Counted from the first letter of the stretch, positions 1 through 11,189 are shown. The stretch is DNA of 64,000 nt from Candidatus Tepidiaquacellales bacterium OLB4/UTCHB1 (GCA_002050165.1 MWSW01000016.1:1-64000), one strand, 5' to 3'. Translations and numbers: made by a program. Notes: generated by a model not told the origin, from the sequence alone.

Positions 1-1471
1 CAATTGAGATTTTCGCGTCATTGAAAGTGCAGTTTTTAATTTGCGTCTGTCCGCCTGCGTTGTGGAATACAAGTCCGCCCCATATAGCGCCGTTGTTGCC
101 TGAGAAGGTGATCCCGTCTGCGTTGAGGTAAGCACCATTGCGGAACTCAATCTTAGAGTTCTCGCCGAGGATGAGATTTGCATCGGGATGGATTTCAAGG
201 TGAGCACCTTCACCGTCAAAGATAAGAGTTGAGTTGTCTCCGATACGGAGAGTGGCTAATTCCTGAATTTTTACTTTACCACCTTTTATAATTGTCGGGT
301 ATTCTCCGTAAATATTAATTTCAGTAGGTGCATTTCCTCCATACGCTTCAACAATTGCATCTTTACTCATAACTATTTCTCCTCCTCTACTCGTCAATGT
401 ACCACCATAAAAAGTATTCAATTCAGCATTGTTTTCCAAAACAACACATGAGCCTTGCTTTAATAAAAGAGTATCTCCTCCGTCACCATTTACACTAAAA
501 ACATTTCCAATAATAAATAGCCTTTTATCATTTTTCAAAATCAATGAATCATTATATTCCATATTAAATTTTAAACCTGCAATAAGCTCATTGTTTACAT
601 AATAGTAGTGCCCTGGAGAAATAAATGTATTACCCGGATCATTGTTTGGAACCCAAAAAGGATTTATGTAATATGGATCATTCTGTGTATTAAAGCCCCA
701 CCTATCCTGATTTCCTTCTTCCTTCCAAACGGTGTCCAGTATAACTGTTGTTCCAATAATGAACTCACTTCTTCCATGCAAATCAAGATCACTTGGACGT
801 AAACCAAATGGTGTCGTCCTTGCATAAAATCTTCTTTCTAAAGGAACGTCTGAATTTTGGATAATTTTCCAGACCTTGAACTCCTGAATAGGGTCAGCAG
901 GATCATAAACCGGAATAGTATCTGTATATAAACTATCTCCGTTCCCTTTAAAAATAACATCCTGGTTCACTCCATAATACTCAAATACAAAATCATTAGC
1001 ATAATTTAAACCATTTACCGGAGCTGAATATCTGCTGTCAAGGTTGTTGAGATATGCAATATATGAATTAGTTCCATCAAAGATTGTTATCTTGTATTTT
1101 CCATATCCCCAAACACGTTGTCCTGATGTAGGGTTGGCAGAACAATGAGCAATATTAACTCCCGTTTCATTTGGTGTAATATCAAATTTATGATAGTAAA
1201 TATTGTAATCAGTTTTTCCGTTTTCCCACGTGAATCTTCTATAAATACTGCCGTTCTGCAATGTATCTACCCTGTTATAAGAATTTGTATTCAAATTCTG
1301 ATTTGAGCCTTCAAACGGTATTGATGTACATTCAACCGTTACCGTAATTGTTTCATTATTACTATTATTTATAAAACTAAGATCTCCCGTATAATCCATT
1401 TGACCATTTGCAAAACCTGAAAAGAAAAGTACCAAAAGAGTTACTTTAAAAAAGTACGATAGCTTTTTCAT
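1..1471 (-). CDS. Secreted beta-helix-like surface protein (C-terminal part missing)
   Basis: The reading frame is open from an ATG at 1471 to the window edge, about 490 residues, so the C-terminus is outside the window. It begins with a classical signal peptide (MKKLSYFFK, then a hydrophobic stretch to about residue 20, then NGQ). The middle is rich in beta-strand, Asn, Gly and Thr. Residues from about 330 onward look like parallel beta-helix turns, with short phrases such as LRIGDNSTLIFDGEG, LILGENSKIEF and FSGNNGAIWGG. That pattern is typical of pectate-lyase-like or polymorphic surface proteins. The neighbouring genes encode T9SS cargo, so a sorting tail beyond the edge is likely but not seen. 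No enzymatic motif is recognised, and a structural or adhesive role is inference. Confidence 0.75.
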   Translation of the reverse strand, partial: MKKLSYFFKVTLLVLFFSGFANGQMDYTGDLSFINNSNNETITVTVECTSIPFEGSNQNLNTNSYNRVDTLQNGSIYRRFTWENGKTDYNIYYHKFDITPNETGVNIAHCSANPTSGQRVWGYGKYKITIFDGTNSYIAYLNNLDSRYSAPVNGLNYANDFVFEYYGVNQDVIFKGNGDSLYTDTIPVYDPADPIQEFKVWKIIQNSDVPLERRFYARTTPFGLRPSDLDLHGRSEFIIGTTVILDTVWKEEGNQDRWGFNTQNDPYYINPFWVPNNDPGNTFISPGHYYYVNNELIAGLKFNMEYNDSLILKNDKRLFIIGNVFSVNGDGGDTLLLKQGSCVVLENNAELNTFYGGTLTSRGGEIVMSKDAIVEAYGGNAPTEINIYGEYPTIIKGGKVKIQELATLRIGDNSTLIFDGEGAHLEIHPDANLILGENSKIEFRNGAYLNADGITFSGNNGAIWGGLVFHNAGGQTQIKNCTFNDAKISI

Positions 1472-1582
1472 GGCTGTTTGGTTTGGTTTAGTTTAATTTT
1501 TTTGAATTGGTTTTTACGCTTGGAATAAACGAATAACTCTACATCTTATTTCACCTTCAAATAGCTTTGGTTTCAAATGCGA

Positions 1583-2899
1583 CTATTTTATCAACAGCAT
1601 CCTCTTAGTTTCATTATAAGTTTCTGTTTCAAGTTTATAAAAATATGCCCCACTTGAGAGCTTGCTTCCATCAAAACTGATTTCATAATCGCCAATACTT
1701 CTATACCCATTTTCAAGTATTTTTATTAATTTTCCGTTTACATCATAAATACTCAGTTTTATATGTGTACCTTTTGTGATTTCGTACTTAATTCTCGTAG
1801 TTGGATTAAATGGGTTAGGGTAGTTTTGATACAGCTTAAAATCTTTAGGAAATTCCGTGACATAAGTACCTCCATTGTTTATATTAACGACACCATTTTC
1901 ATTATAAACATATAATCCACCTCCTGCTATCCATAAGTTTCCAAAGTTGTCGAACTCCAGAGATGAAACAACCGCATATTTAGGAAGTGGTGAATTATTA
2001 TAATCAAAGTAGGTGTAAGTAGAATCAGACGATTTAAAAAATGAAAATCCAACATGCCCAGCTGCCTTGTTACCTGATTTAAAATCTACTGCGCCAGGGA
2101 TAATATATGCTCCGTTAAAATATAAATCCCAATTGTTGAGTTCATCATCGAAACGGTTCATTCCTCCGAGACACGTTATCCATTTTATATTGTCCGGCGT
2201 AATTTGAATTTTATTTACTCTATTATAAACCAATCCGGAATTTGTAGAATTATAAATTGTCCACGTCGTATCTTCCAAACGTACGAGACCTCTTGCATGA
2301 GTACCAATCCATTTAACATTATTTTCTAAGGCAACTGCATTTATAATCTGCCAAGGTAATTGTGAATTTCCCGGTGTGTAGTTAGTAAAACTATTTGTTT
2401 TGAAATCTAAAATTGAAACTCCTCTAACACCTCCAATTATTGCATATTGACCGGCAGATACATCAATAGACATATATGGACCAGGGAGAATATTTGAATT
2501 TGATGTGTCGTATACTTGACAACTGATTCCATCGAAAATTAAAATTGAAATAAATCCACTTTTATTTACAATTGCGTACAATACTCCATCTTCATCAACA
2601 GAAATTCCAAAAATTGAATTTTGTGGAAGAGGTGAATTTGAAGTGTCATAATGAGTCCATGTGTTGTTTTGAAATTTCGAAAGACCACCTGAATCGCTGA
2701 TTCTCCCAACCCATACCACATTATTTATTGAGTCAATAGCAAGTGATATAGCGTTGGGACTGGGTAACTGTGAAGTATAATTTATCCACTGCGGGTTCTG
2801 AGCTTCAAGCGCGTTAGCTGTCAACAGCGCTATTGCAATAACTACGATTGTGTTTCTCATTTCGTTTGTTTTATCTTTGCTCATATTTAATTCATTCAT
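1583..2899 (-). CDS. Secreted beta-propeller protein with T9SS sorting tail
   Basis: The protein has 438 residues and three parts. A signal peptide ends near ALEAQ, at about residue 34. Residues 35-350 carry repeats resembling two-component-regulator propeller blades, with recurrent phrases such as NNVVWVGR, NNVKWIGTHARGL, DNIKWITCLGG and FGNLWIAGGG. Residues 353-438 form a T9SS type A tail with QNYPNPFNPTT near its start and KRMLLIK at the end. Propeller blades of this kind usually form sensor or ligand-binding domains. Here there is no kinase, so this is a stand-alone exported propeller. The start is uncertain: Met14 (2860) gives a more compact signal peptide than Met1, and neither has a clear ribosome-binding site. 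The ligand is unknown. Confidence 0.85.
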   Translation of the reverse strand: MNELNMSKDKTNEMRNTIVVIAIALLTANALEAQNPQWINYTSQLPSPNAISLAIDSINNVVWVGRISDSGGLSKFQNNTWTHYDTSNSPLPQNSIFGISVDEDGVLYAIVNKSGFISILIFDGISCQVYDTSNSNILPGPYMSIDVSAGQYAIIGGVRGVSILDFKTNSFTNYTPGNSQLPWQIINAVALENNVKWIGTHARGLVRLEDTTWTIYNSTNSGLVYNRVNKIQITPDNIKWITCLGGMNRFDDELNNWDLYFNGAYIIPGAVDFKSGNKAAGHVGFSFFKSSDSTYTYFDYNNSPLPKYAVVSSLEFDNFGNLWIAGGGLYVYNENGVVNINNGGTYVTEFPKDFKLYQNYPNPFNPTTRIKYEITKGTHIKLSIYDVNGKLIKILENGYRSIGDYEISFDGSKLSSGAYFYKLETETYNETKRMLLIK

Positions 2900-3071
2900 G
2901 TCTAAATTGCAAGGGGTTTTTTCGGGCTTGTATTATTCGAAATTTTACTCCGGTTGTGATTTATTGTAACTTGTACCCCCCCACATTTAAACAATGCAAA
3001 AATTTATACCTATTGAATTTTTCCTCAAATGAAGTACTCATTATTTTCAATTGCTGATCTGAGTTCATAAC

Positions 3072-3102
3072 AAAAAAGCGGAGCAACTGCTCCGCTTTTT
3101 TT
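3072..3102 (-). terminator. Rho-independent terminator of the 3133-3975 gene
   Basis: A perfect 14-bp stem joins AAAAAAGCGGAGCA to its complement across a two-base loop, flanked by A and T runs. It lies about 30 bp downstream of the minus-strand stop at 3133. Because it is symmetrical with A on one side and T on the other, it could also act on plus-strand transcription. No plus-strand gene ends here. Confidence 0.88.
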
Positions 3103-3132
3103 CAATAGAAAAAACGTTGGAAGTTTATTTTA

Positions 3133-3975
3133 TCACTTCAGGAGTACCATCCGCTTAACGCTCACAAATTCGCCGGCTTCTATGCGGTAGTAATACACAC
3201 CACTCGAAAGGTGCGATGCGTCAAATCCAACTTCGTAACTGCCGGGCTTCAGAACTTCATTTGTCAGAACCGATACTTCCTTCCCGGTCATATCGTAAAC
3301 TGAAAGCCTGACCTTACCCGCTTTCATAATATCAAATCTTATGTTAGTTACAGGGTTGAACGGGTTGGGATAGTTTTGGGAGAGATCATAATCATTAACT
3401 ATAGTATTATTGTTTGGAACTGAAACTGTAGTGATGTCTACCGTAAAAATGGGAGCAAAATTCCAGTTATCGCCATCAGTATTGAAGTTAAGGTCCACTG
3501 CGTTCCCGTTTGCAAAAATAGTATCCGTTATATTTCCAACAGGCGGGGCTTTATACACAAATTCAATTATTACAGTATCGCTTCCATTAGCAGGCAACGG
3601 TTGTGTCTGAGTTATTTCAATTGAGGTGTCTGGCCGGTTAGAATAAATAAACGGTAAAACTTTGGAAATTGTATCGCCGGGAATTATTGCCATTTCGCCT
3701 GTTCCCGCGGCGACATTCCAGCCTGTTGCGATCAAACCTGATTTAACTATGAATAATTTAAAAATCGCTGATGAATCTGCCATGACCTGAGACGGGCCCT
3801 GTATAAATACCGTTGTTGAATCAGACGGATCAAGATTATGACAAATGCACCCCGGTTCAAATGGGTTTTTCTTAGTCCAGCCGACAATTCCATGTGATGA
3901 TGCGCTAAGGTTGAAATAAAGTAAACCGGAAAATATTGTAATACAAAGAACGAAAATTAGTTTTTTAAATTTCAT
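3133..3975 (-). CDS. Secreted CxCH-motif protein (choice-of-anchor V-like) with T9SS tail
   Basis: The protein has 280 residues. A signal peptide covers about 1-25 and is followed by GIVGWTKKNPFEPGCICH, in which Cys-x-Cys-His precedes a beta-sandwich region to about residue 185. Then comes a T9SS type A tail (196-280) with SQNYPNPFNPVTNI and a KRMVLLK end. The order of glycine-rich segment, Cys/His motif and Ig-like sandwich resembles choice-of-anchor V proteins of Bacteroidota, which often carry CxxCH. This copy has one residue fewer between the cysteines, so it should not be assumed to bind heme c. It is a single gene with its own terminator at 3072-3102. Function is unknown. Confidence 0.85.
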   Translation of the reverse strand: MKFKKLIFVLCITIFSGLLYFNLSASSHGIVGWTKKNPFEPGCICHNLDPSDSTTVFIQGPSQVMADSSAIFKLFIVKSGLIATGWNVAAGTGEMAIIPGDTISKVLPFIYSNRPDTSIEITQTQPLPANGSDTVIIEFVYKAPPVGNITDTIFANGNAVDLNFNTDGDNWNFAPIFTVDITTVSVPNNNTIVNDYDLSQNYPNPFNPVTNIRFDIMKAGKVRLSVYDMTGKEVSVLTNEVLKPGSYEVGFDASHLSSGVYYYRIEAGEFVSVKRMVLLK

Positions 3976-4261
3976 AATAGGAAAATTATTTGATTTGAAA
4001 TAAATAAGAAATTTTTATTTTCAATTCCAATTCAAAAACGTTCAAAATGCGCAATAAAAATATCCGACATATCAAGTGAGTTTGTAATGATAAAGATGAA
4101 ATGTTTGTGTTGAATATTCTTGATTTCAGAAATTCCCGCTTTCAATAAATCTATTAAACTTTCTTCTTTTGATTGAATCGTAATGTAATTATTTAATTTC
4201 AATTTGGTTTTTACAATCGCAGTGAAAACTTTAACGTTTGTGAAATAAACATCACGGGTAT

Positions 4262-5035
4262 TTAATATCTTTTCACATGAACTGAACTTGCCTGAGACCG
4301 CGGCATCAATACAATTTCTGCAATTACCGTATTACTATTACGGCTTGCAGCGAAATATACTGCCTCAGCAACATCATTTCCGTTTAGCGCTTTTAAACCT
4401 TTATAAACGTTTGATGCTTTCTGTTTATTACCCCTGAATCTAACCAAACTAAATTCCGTTTCTACAAGTCCGGGGTCAATGCTTGTAACCTTAATGTTTG
4501 AACCGAGAAGATCAATTCGCATACCTTTTGTTAACGCTTTCAAAGCGAATTTGGATGCGCAATAAACATTCCCCCCCTGGTAAACTTCATGGCCTGCGGT
4601 AGAACCAATGTTGATAATATGTGCCATGGATTGTTTCATAAGCAACGGTAAAACACTTTTAGTTACATTCAGGACGCCTTTCAAATTTGTATCTATCATT
4701 TCATCCCAATCCCTGTATTTCCCATCCTGAATCTTATCCAGTCCTCTGGAAAGACCGGCGTTATTTATAAGAATGCTGATATCCTTCCACTCAGCAGGTA
4801 ATCCAAGGAATACGTCAGCAATTACTTTTCTTTTTCTGACATCCGCAACTACATTCAACGTTTTAGTCCTGAACTTTGAGTTCAATTCATCCGCGAGCGA
4901 TTCAATCCTACCTTTCCGCCTCGCCAGGAGGATCAACTTACAGCCCGCTTTGGCAAACCTCTTTGCACAAGCTAAACCGATTCCACTCGAAGCGCCTGTG
5001 ATTAAAACAATTTTACCTTTTATTGAATTTGACAT
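4262..5035 (-). CDS. SDR family NAD(P)-dependent oxidoreductase
   Basis: This 257-residue short-chain dehydrogenase resembles the YdfG-like (3-hydroxy acid dehydrogenase) group. The Rossmann nucleotide-binding motif TGASSGIG is at 13-20, NNAG at 91-94, the catalytic Ser at about 145 and the Tyr158-x-x-x-Lys162 pair in YCASK. ARRKGR after the second strand favours NADP over NAD. The C-terminal EIVLMPRSQAS is typical of the group. It is cytoplasmic, and the natural substrate cannot be read from the sequence. It is divergent from the pyruvate kinase gene, with about 70 bp between starts, and there is no strong ribosome-binding site. Confidence 0.9.
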   Translation of the reverse strand: MSNSIKGKIVLITGASSGIGLACAKRFAKAGCKLILLARRKGRIESLADELNSKFRTKTLNVVADVRKRKVIADVFLGLPAEWKDISILINNAGLSRGLDKIQDGKYRDWDEMIDTNLKGVLNVTKSVLPLLMKQSMAHIINIGSTAGHEVYQGGNVYCASKFALKALTKGMRIDLLGSNIKVTSIDPGLVETEFSLVRFRGNKQKASNVYKGLKALNGNDVAEAVYFAASRNSNTVIAEIVLMPRSQASSVHVKRY

Positions 5036-5103
5036 AAAAAATTATCTTTAATAACGGAATTACTTTAAATAACTTAGATGTATCCGTATTAAAGTTATTA
5101 AAA

Positions 5104-6531
5104 TTGATTTACAAAAAGACTAAAATAATTTGTACTATCGGACCGGGTGTTGAATCAGTCGAGAAAATTACAGGACTTATCCAATCCGGCATGGATGCGG
5201 CAAGACTTAATTTCTCTCATGGAGATCATGAAATCCATAAAAGATATATAAAAAATATTCGGGAGTCATCCGAATCGTGCGGAAAAATTATCCCGATAAT
5301 TCAGGACCTTTCCGGACCCAAAATCCGGGTAGGGAAAATCGTAAACAGTGAAATTACTCTTAGTGAAGGACAGACTATTACACTCACAGCCGAAGATATA
5401 ACCGGAAATAAAGATTTCCTGTCTTTGAACCATCCAGAGATTATTGAAGATATTAAAGTTGGCGAAAGAGTTTTAATGGACGACGGAAACCTAATGCTTA
5501 AAGTAGTTGCAAAACCCAATAAGCATGAGGTGAAATGTGAAGTATTAACCGGTGGAATTCTCAAAGAAAGGAAGGGCGTTAATTTACCTGATACTGAGCT
5601 TAATGTACCGTCATTAACAGCTAAGGATATAAAGGATTTAGATTTTGGCATCTCAAATGGTTTAGATTTATTTGCAATGAGTTTCGTAAGGAGCGTAGAC
5701 GATATTAAAATGTTGAAAGGAATACTCAGGGCAAAGGGGAAAAGTTCACCGGTGATATCAAAAATTGAGAGACCGGAAGCGATTGCAAATATAGACGAGA
5801 TTATAAAGGAATCTGATCTTGTAATGGTTGCAAGGGGTGACCTTGGAGTTGAGATTTCAACTGAAGAGGTTCCGTTATTGCAAAAAATGATAATTAAGAA
5901 ATGTAATGAGAATCTTACGCCGGTTATAACCGCAACCCAAATGTTGGAGTCAATGATAAACTCACCAACTCCAACCCGGGCAGAAGCATCGGACGTTGCG
6001 AACGCTGTTCTTGACGGGACTGACTGTGTCATGTTGTCTGCAGAAACATCCACCGGCAATTATCCGATTAAAGCAGTAGAGGAACTTAAGAAAATTATAC
6101 TGCGAACTGAAACGATTAAGAAATCGAGTTTCTTTAAAGAAATCTTCGTTGAGGATTCACCTGAAAATACTTTATACACACTTTGCAACTCAGCATCGGT
6201 CATCTCGCTTCGGTTATCTGCGAAAGCAATAATTACAATTTCTCAACAGGGAAAATCTCCTTTGCTTTTATCGAGCCACAGGCCGGCAGCGCAGATTATT
6301 AATGCTACCTTTTCACCGGATTTAATCAAACAAAGCAAACTTATCTGGGGAGTTGAATCAATCTTGTTTGACAGAAAACCTGATTGCGACCTTAACAATG
6401 CGTTCGGTCAAATTCGGGAAATAATCATCCGGGATGGAATTTTAAACAAAGGCGACAGGGTTGTCGTATTGGCCTCAATTCCGTTCAGTGAAGGGGGTTC
6501 TGCAAATTCAATTATGATAAACCGGATTTAA
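5104..6531 (+). CDS. pyk: Pyruvate kinase
   Basis: The enzyme converts phosphoenolpyruvate and ADP to pyruvate and ATP at the end of glycolysis. At 475 residues it is full length. It has the N-terminal TKIICTIGP, RLNFSHG, QDLSGPKIRVG, the active-site lysine in ISKIERPEA, MVARGDLGVE and TATQMLESM. A B-domain insertion lies around residues 75-170 and a C-terminal allosteric domain from about 355. The start must be TTG at 5104. The next in-frame ATG (5191) would remove the conserved first strand and CTIGP. It is followed after 40 bp by the YpdA-type reductase and may be cotranscribed with it. Confidence 0.97.
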   Translation: MIYKKTKIICTIGPGVESVEKITGLIQSGMDAARLNFSHGDHEIHKRYIKNIRESSESCGKIIPIIQDLSGPKIRVGKIVNSEITLSEGQTITLTAEDITGNKDFLSLNHPEIIEDIKVGERVLMDDGNLMLKVVAKPNKHEVKCEVLTGGILKERKGVNLPDTELNVPSLTAKDIKDLDFGISNGLDLFAMSFVRSVDDIKMLKGILRAKGKSSPVISKIERPEAIANIDEIIKESDLVMVARGDLGVEISTEEVPLLQKMIIKKCNENLTPVITATQMLESMINSPTPTRAEASDVANAVLDGTDCVMLSAETSTGNYPIKAVEELKKIILRTETIKKSSFFKEIFVEDSPENTLYTLCNSASVISLRLSAKAIITISQQGKSPLLLSSHRPAAQIINATFSPDLIKQSKLIWGVESILFDRKPDCDLNNAFGQIREIIIRDGILNKGDRVVVLASIPFSEGGSANSIMINRI

Positions 6532-6571
6532 TTCACATGTTTTAATTTTTACAGATACTTTAATTCAGCAA

Positions 6572-7543
6572 ATGAGCAATACAAGAAACGACAATATATT
6601 TGACGTTATAATTATCGGCGCAGGACCTGTAGGACTAGCATGCGGTATTGAAGCCCAAAAGCATAAGTTAAGTTACAATATAATTGAGAAGGGTTGTATA
6701 GTGAACTCTATTTACAATTATCCCACAAATATGACATTCTTCTCAACATCAGACCGTCTCGAAATCGGGGATGTACCATTCGTTTCACATGGCATTAAAC
6801 CTACAAGGCGTGAAGCGCTGGAATATTACCGTAGAATAGTGGATTCTCTGAACTTAAAAGTTAATGTTTATGAAAGAGTATTGGATATTGATAAACATCC
6901 CAATTATTTTGTGATTAAAACGACCAAAAGATTTTACAAATCACGCAACTTAATATTTGCAACCGGCTTTTACGATAACGAAATCAAACTTAATGTCCCC
7001 GGCGAAGACCTACCTAAAGTACACCATTATTTCAACGAAGCTCATCCTTACGCATTTATGAAAGTCTGCGTATTAGGTGCAGGCAATTCTGCGGTGGATG
7101 TAGCATTGGAATGTTACAGAACCGGGGCTGAGGTAACAATGATCGTCCGCGAACCGGATTTGAAGTCGTCCGTAAAATATTGGGTGAAACCTGATATTAA
7201 AAACAGAATTAAGGAAGGTGAAATCAAAGCATACTTTGAATCAACTGTATCAGAAATTACCTTAACTGATATTACCTTCTATCAGCGCGGTAAAAAGATA
7301 ACAATTAAAAATGATTACGTATTCGCAATGACAGGGTATATACCCGATTTAAAATTACCGGAAAAGCTCGGGGTTAAAGTTGAAAACGGATTGCCGGTAT
7401 TTAACAAGAAAACACATTCTACTAATATAGATGGGATATATCTTGCGGGTGTAATTTGTGGAGGAATTTTTACTGACAGATATTACATAGAAAACTCACT
7501 CGACCAACCGCACAAAATCATTTCTCACATCATTAAACATTAA
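6572..7543 (+). CDS. ypdA: YpdA family bacillithiol-disulfide reductase (putative)
   Basis: This is a 323-residue FAD/NAD(P)-dependent oxidoreductase. It has an FAD-binding GAGPVGLACG near residue 16 and a second dinucleotide fold with VLGAGNSAVDVALE near 170. A conserved central segment (NYPTNMTFFSTSDRLEIGD) is characteristic of YpdA. No redox CxxC of the thioredoxin reductases is present, as expected for this family, which regenerates bacillithiol from its disulfide using NADPH. If the assignment is right, the organism uses bacillithiol as its low-molecular-weight thiol. No bsh biosynthesis gene is in the window. It lies between pyk and groES. Confidence 0.88.
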   Translation: MSNTRNDNIFDVIIIGAGPVGLACGIEAQKHKLSYNIIEKGCIVNSIYNYPTNMTFFSTSDRLEIGDVPFVSHGIKPTRREALEYYRRIVDSLNLKVNVYERVLDIDKHPNYFVIKTTKRFYKSRNLIFATGFYDNEIKLNVPGEDLPKVHHYFNEAHPYAFMKVCVLGAGNSAVDVALECYRTGAEVTMIVREPDLKSSVKYWVKPDIKNRIKEGEIKAYFESTVSEITLTDITFYQRGKKITIKNDYVFAMTGYIPDLKLPEKLGVKVENGLPVFNKKTHSTNIDGIYLAGVICGGIFTDRYYIENSLDQPHKIISHIIKH

Positions 7544-7571
7544 CATTCAAATCACTGCACTATTTTATATC

Positions 7572-7600
7572 TTGCATTTGCGAAATAATCTCATTATTTT
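7572..7600 (+). promoter_or_regulatory. Candidate groESL promoter
   Basis: TTGCAT at 7572-7577 and TATTTT at 7595-7600 are separated by 17 bp, directly upstream of and touching the CIRCE operator. The spacing fits a vegetative promoter. The -10 region also resembles the Bacteroidota TAnnTTTG type, so the exact element is uncertain. Confidence 0.45.
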
Positions 7601-7625
7601 AGCACTATCATTAGACGAGTGCTAA
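7599..7625. promoter_or_regulatory. CIRCE operator (HrcA binding site) upstream of groES
   Basis: TTAGCACTA, a nine-base spacer and GAGTGCTAA match the TTAGCACTC-N9-GAGTGCTAA consensus, with one mismatch in the left arm. It sits 46 bp before groES and overlaps the candidate -10 element, the position expected for repression by HrcA and release on heat shock. No hrcA gene is in the window. Confidence 0.93.
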
Positions 7626-7671
7626 TAATTTTTCATAAATAATTAATATTCTAACTTAAACATAAAAAACC

Positions 7672-7956
7672 ATGAACATTAAACCATTGCATGACAGAGT
7701 TCTCATTAAGCCGATGGAGGCTGAAGAGAAGACAGCTTCGGGAATTATCATTCCTGACACTGCCAAAGAAAAGCCGATGAAAGGTGAGATCGTTGCATTA
7801 GGCGACGGTAAACAAACTGACGACGGAAAATTAGTACCGCTTACTGTTAAAGTTGGCGATAAAGTTCTTTACGGTAAATATTCAGGTACAGAAATCACAA
7901 TTGAAGGTGATGAATACCTCATAATGAGGGAATCTGATGTTTATGCTATTATCTAA
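7672..7956 (+). CDS. groES: Co-chaperonin GroES
   Basis: This 94-residue protein matches GroES throughout. It has [13 protein letters not shown] at the N-terminus, a mobile loop ([18 protein letters not shown]), [14 protein letters not shown], and a conserved end. Seven copies cap the GroEL ring and close the folding chamber in the cytoplasm. It is the first gene of groES-groEL, with 30 bp before groEL, and is under CIRCE control. Confidence 0.98.
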   Translation: MNIKPLHDRVLIKPMEAEEKTASGIIIPDTAKEKPMKGEIVALGDGKQTDDGKLVPLTVKVGDKVLYGKYSGTEITIEGDEYLIMRESDVYAII

Positions 7957-7983
7957 ATTAAAATAAAATTTAAGGAGAATTAA

Positions 7984-9624
<1,641 letters not shown>

Positions 9625-9676
9625 TAAATAGATTAGAGAATACTCATTAAAGATACGTTTCATAATCTCCATGAGG

Positions 9677-9710
9677 AAACCTCTCCCCTGTTTCGGGAGA
9701 GGTTTTTTTT
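9677..9710 (+). terminator. Rho-independent terminator of groES-groEL
   Basis: An 11-bp GC-rich stem (AAACCTCTCCC with GGGAGAGGTTT) has a seven-base loop and a run of T at the 3' end. It lies 53 bp after the groEL stop. Confidence 0.93.
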
Positions 9711-9780
9711 ATCCGTAATAAATTAATTAACAGATAAGATTATTTACCAAAAACTCAGGCGAATTTTCCGTCCGTTTGCA

Positions 9781-11022
9781 TTAATTAGTCGTAAAGAACC
9801 AGGTGTCAGAATTTTCCAATCGCGTTACATTTGAATTATCGTCCATTCTTTTTGATACCAACGCATCTATTGACGCATTGACCGAGGATACTGACCAGGT
9901 GTAATTTTGATTATTTCCAATTTCAACCCCGAAAGGTGCAAAGTTTGGAATTGTAATGCTGGTTGAAGATGAGTAAACGGTGAACTTTCGGGTTCCAGAG
10001 GAAAACAGAGCCTTGTAGGTTCCGGCACCTGATACCGGTGTAAATGTAAAGATGTTATTGGTATCAATTCCGGATGAATTGTTTGCCGGTGTGTTAAGGT
10101 CAGAACCGTTTACAAGGTTAATCTGAATATTAGTTGAACCTGGTTGTACAACAAGATCTGCAGTTGATTGTTTTCCGGATGATCCCGTGGCGACAGCAAT
10201 AAGGGATAACTGCAAATCATTACCTAATCCTCCCGGAACTACATAGCTAAAAGCAACTCCGTTTGATACTGAACTCAATGGAATTCCTGACAGAAAGCCT
10301 CCAGAAGCTTTAAGCGATAATTGCGAAGTCACATTACTAAATCCCGTAGGTTGCATGATGCTCCCTGAAACCTCTAATTCCGGTGGATTCGTGTTAATTT
10401 CAGCCAAGGTGATAGTTTTGGTTTGTGTACTTCCGGAGTTTATTGTGAAATCAATCTCACCGTAGTTATCATACGAGGTTATGTTTGTTGCAAACTTCGT
10501 ATATACCAGCACGTATATCTTCCCTGATATGCTTGAAGAACCTTTCCAGATTGAAACAAGATTTCCTGCGCTTTGTCCGCTTATTATATTACTCATGGAG
10601 AACACATTGGCATTATCGGTAAAGACAACAATCGCATTTTGATTTGCACCCAGCGAAAAAGGAAGGTTCAATTGAATCGTTGATAAAAATGCATCAGATG
10701 GAACAAGATCCATAGTGAGCACCGGAGAAAAATTCCGCAGACCAACATATTCGACGCCCTTTGAAATTCCACCTTCAGTTTTCAACAACTTCACGTTAAA
10801 TGGCGCTTTAACGTTCGGGACAGTGAATTTTCCGTCTGCGGTTGTTATAACTGTTTGGTTTTCTATCTGAACGGTCACACCGGTTAACGGAACACCATTT
10901 TCGGACGTAACTGCTCCATTTACCTGTTGGGATGAATTTCCCGGTGAGGTTGAAGAATCCGAACAACCGGCAATTATCGCGATCAATAAAAAAAACATTA
11001 ATAAGATCTTTGTCAATTTCAT
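9781..11022 (-). CDS. Lipoprotein with carboxypeptidase-regulatory-like domain
   Basis: The protein has 413 residues. A lipoprotein signal peptide ends in IIAGC, with the lipidated Cys at 20, followed by a Ser/Thr/Pro-rich linker. Residues 34-90 (VNGAVTSENGVPLTGVTVQIE, then TTADGKFTVPNV) match the beta-sandwich carboxypeptidase-regulatory-like fold common in Bacteroidota envelope proteins. The remainder is beta-rich with no family I recognise. The last 90 residues, with PANNSSGIDTNNIFTFTPVSGAGTY, look like an Ig-like or Fn3-like module. It is probably anchored to the outer membrane. It is convergent with groEL and divergent from the M48 protease. Confidence 0.85.
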   Translation of the reverse strand: MKLTKILLMFFLLIAIIAGCSDSSTSPGNSSQQVNGAVTSENGVPLTGVTVQIENQTVITTADGKFTVPNVKAPFNVKLLKTEGGISKGVEYVGLRNFSPVLTMDLVPSDAFLSTIQLNLPFSLGANQNAIVVFTDNANVFSMSNIISGQSAGNLVSIWKGSSSISGKIYVLVYTKFATNITSYDNYGEIDFTINSGSTQTKTITLAEINTNPPELEVSGSIMQPTGFSNVTSQLSLKASGGFLSGIPLSSVSNGVAFSYVVPGGLGNDLQLSLIAVATGSSGKQSTADLVVQPGSTNIQINLVNGSDLNTPANNSSGIDTNNIFTFTPVSGAGTYKALFSSGTRKFTVYSSSTSITIPNFAPFGVEIGNNQNYTWSVSSVNASIDALVSKRMDDNSNVTRLENSDTWFFTTN

Positions 11023-11189
11023 TTTGTAATCTGATTAATTTTTTACAATATACTTAAAATGAAAACTAATTTAATATGATAAATGTCTGATGATGGTCGT
11101 CAGGATATCGTCCGATGTTTTTTTACCACGATACCGGTAGCTATATTTTTATTTATTTATGTTATTATTAAATTCAGGAAACAATTATT

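Noticed and set aside
5301-6059. A 252-residue open frame antisense to pyruvate kinase
   Set aside because: It is a shadow of the highly conserved pyk reading frame, with Ser/Ile/Phe-biased composition, no signal for expression and no family match.
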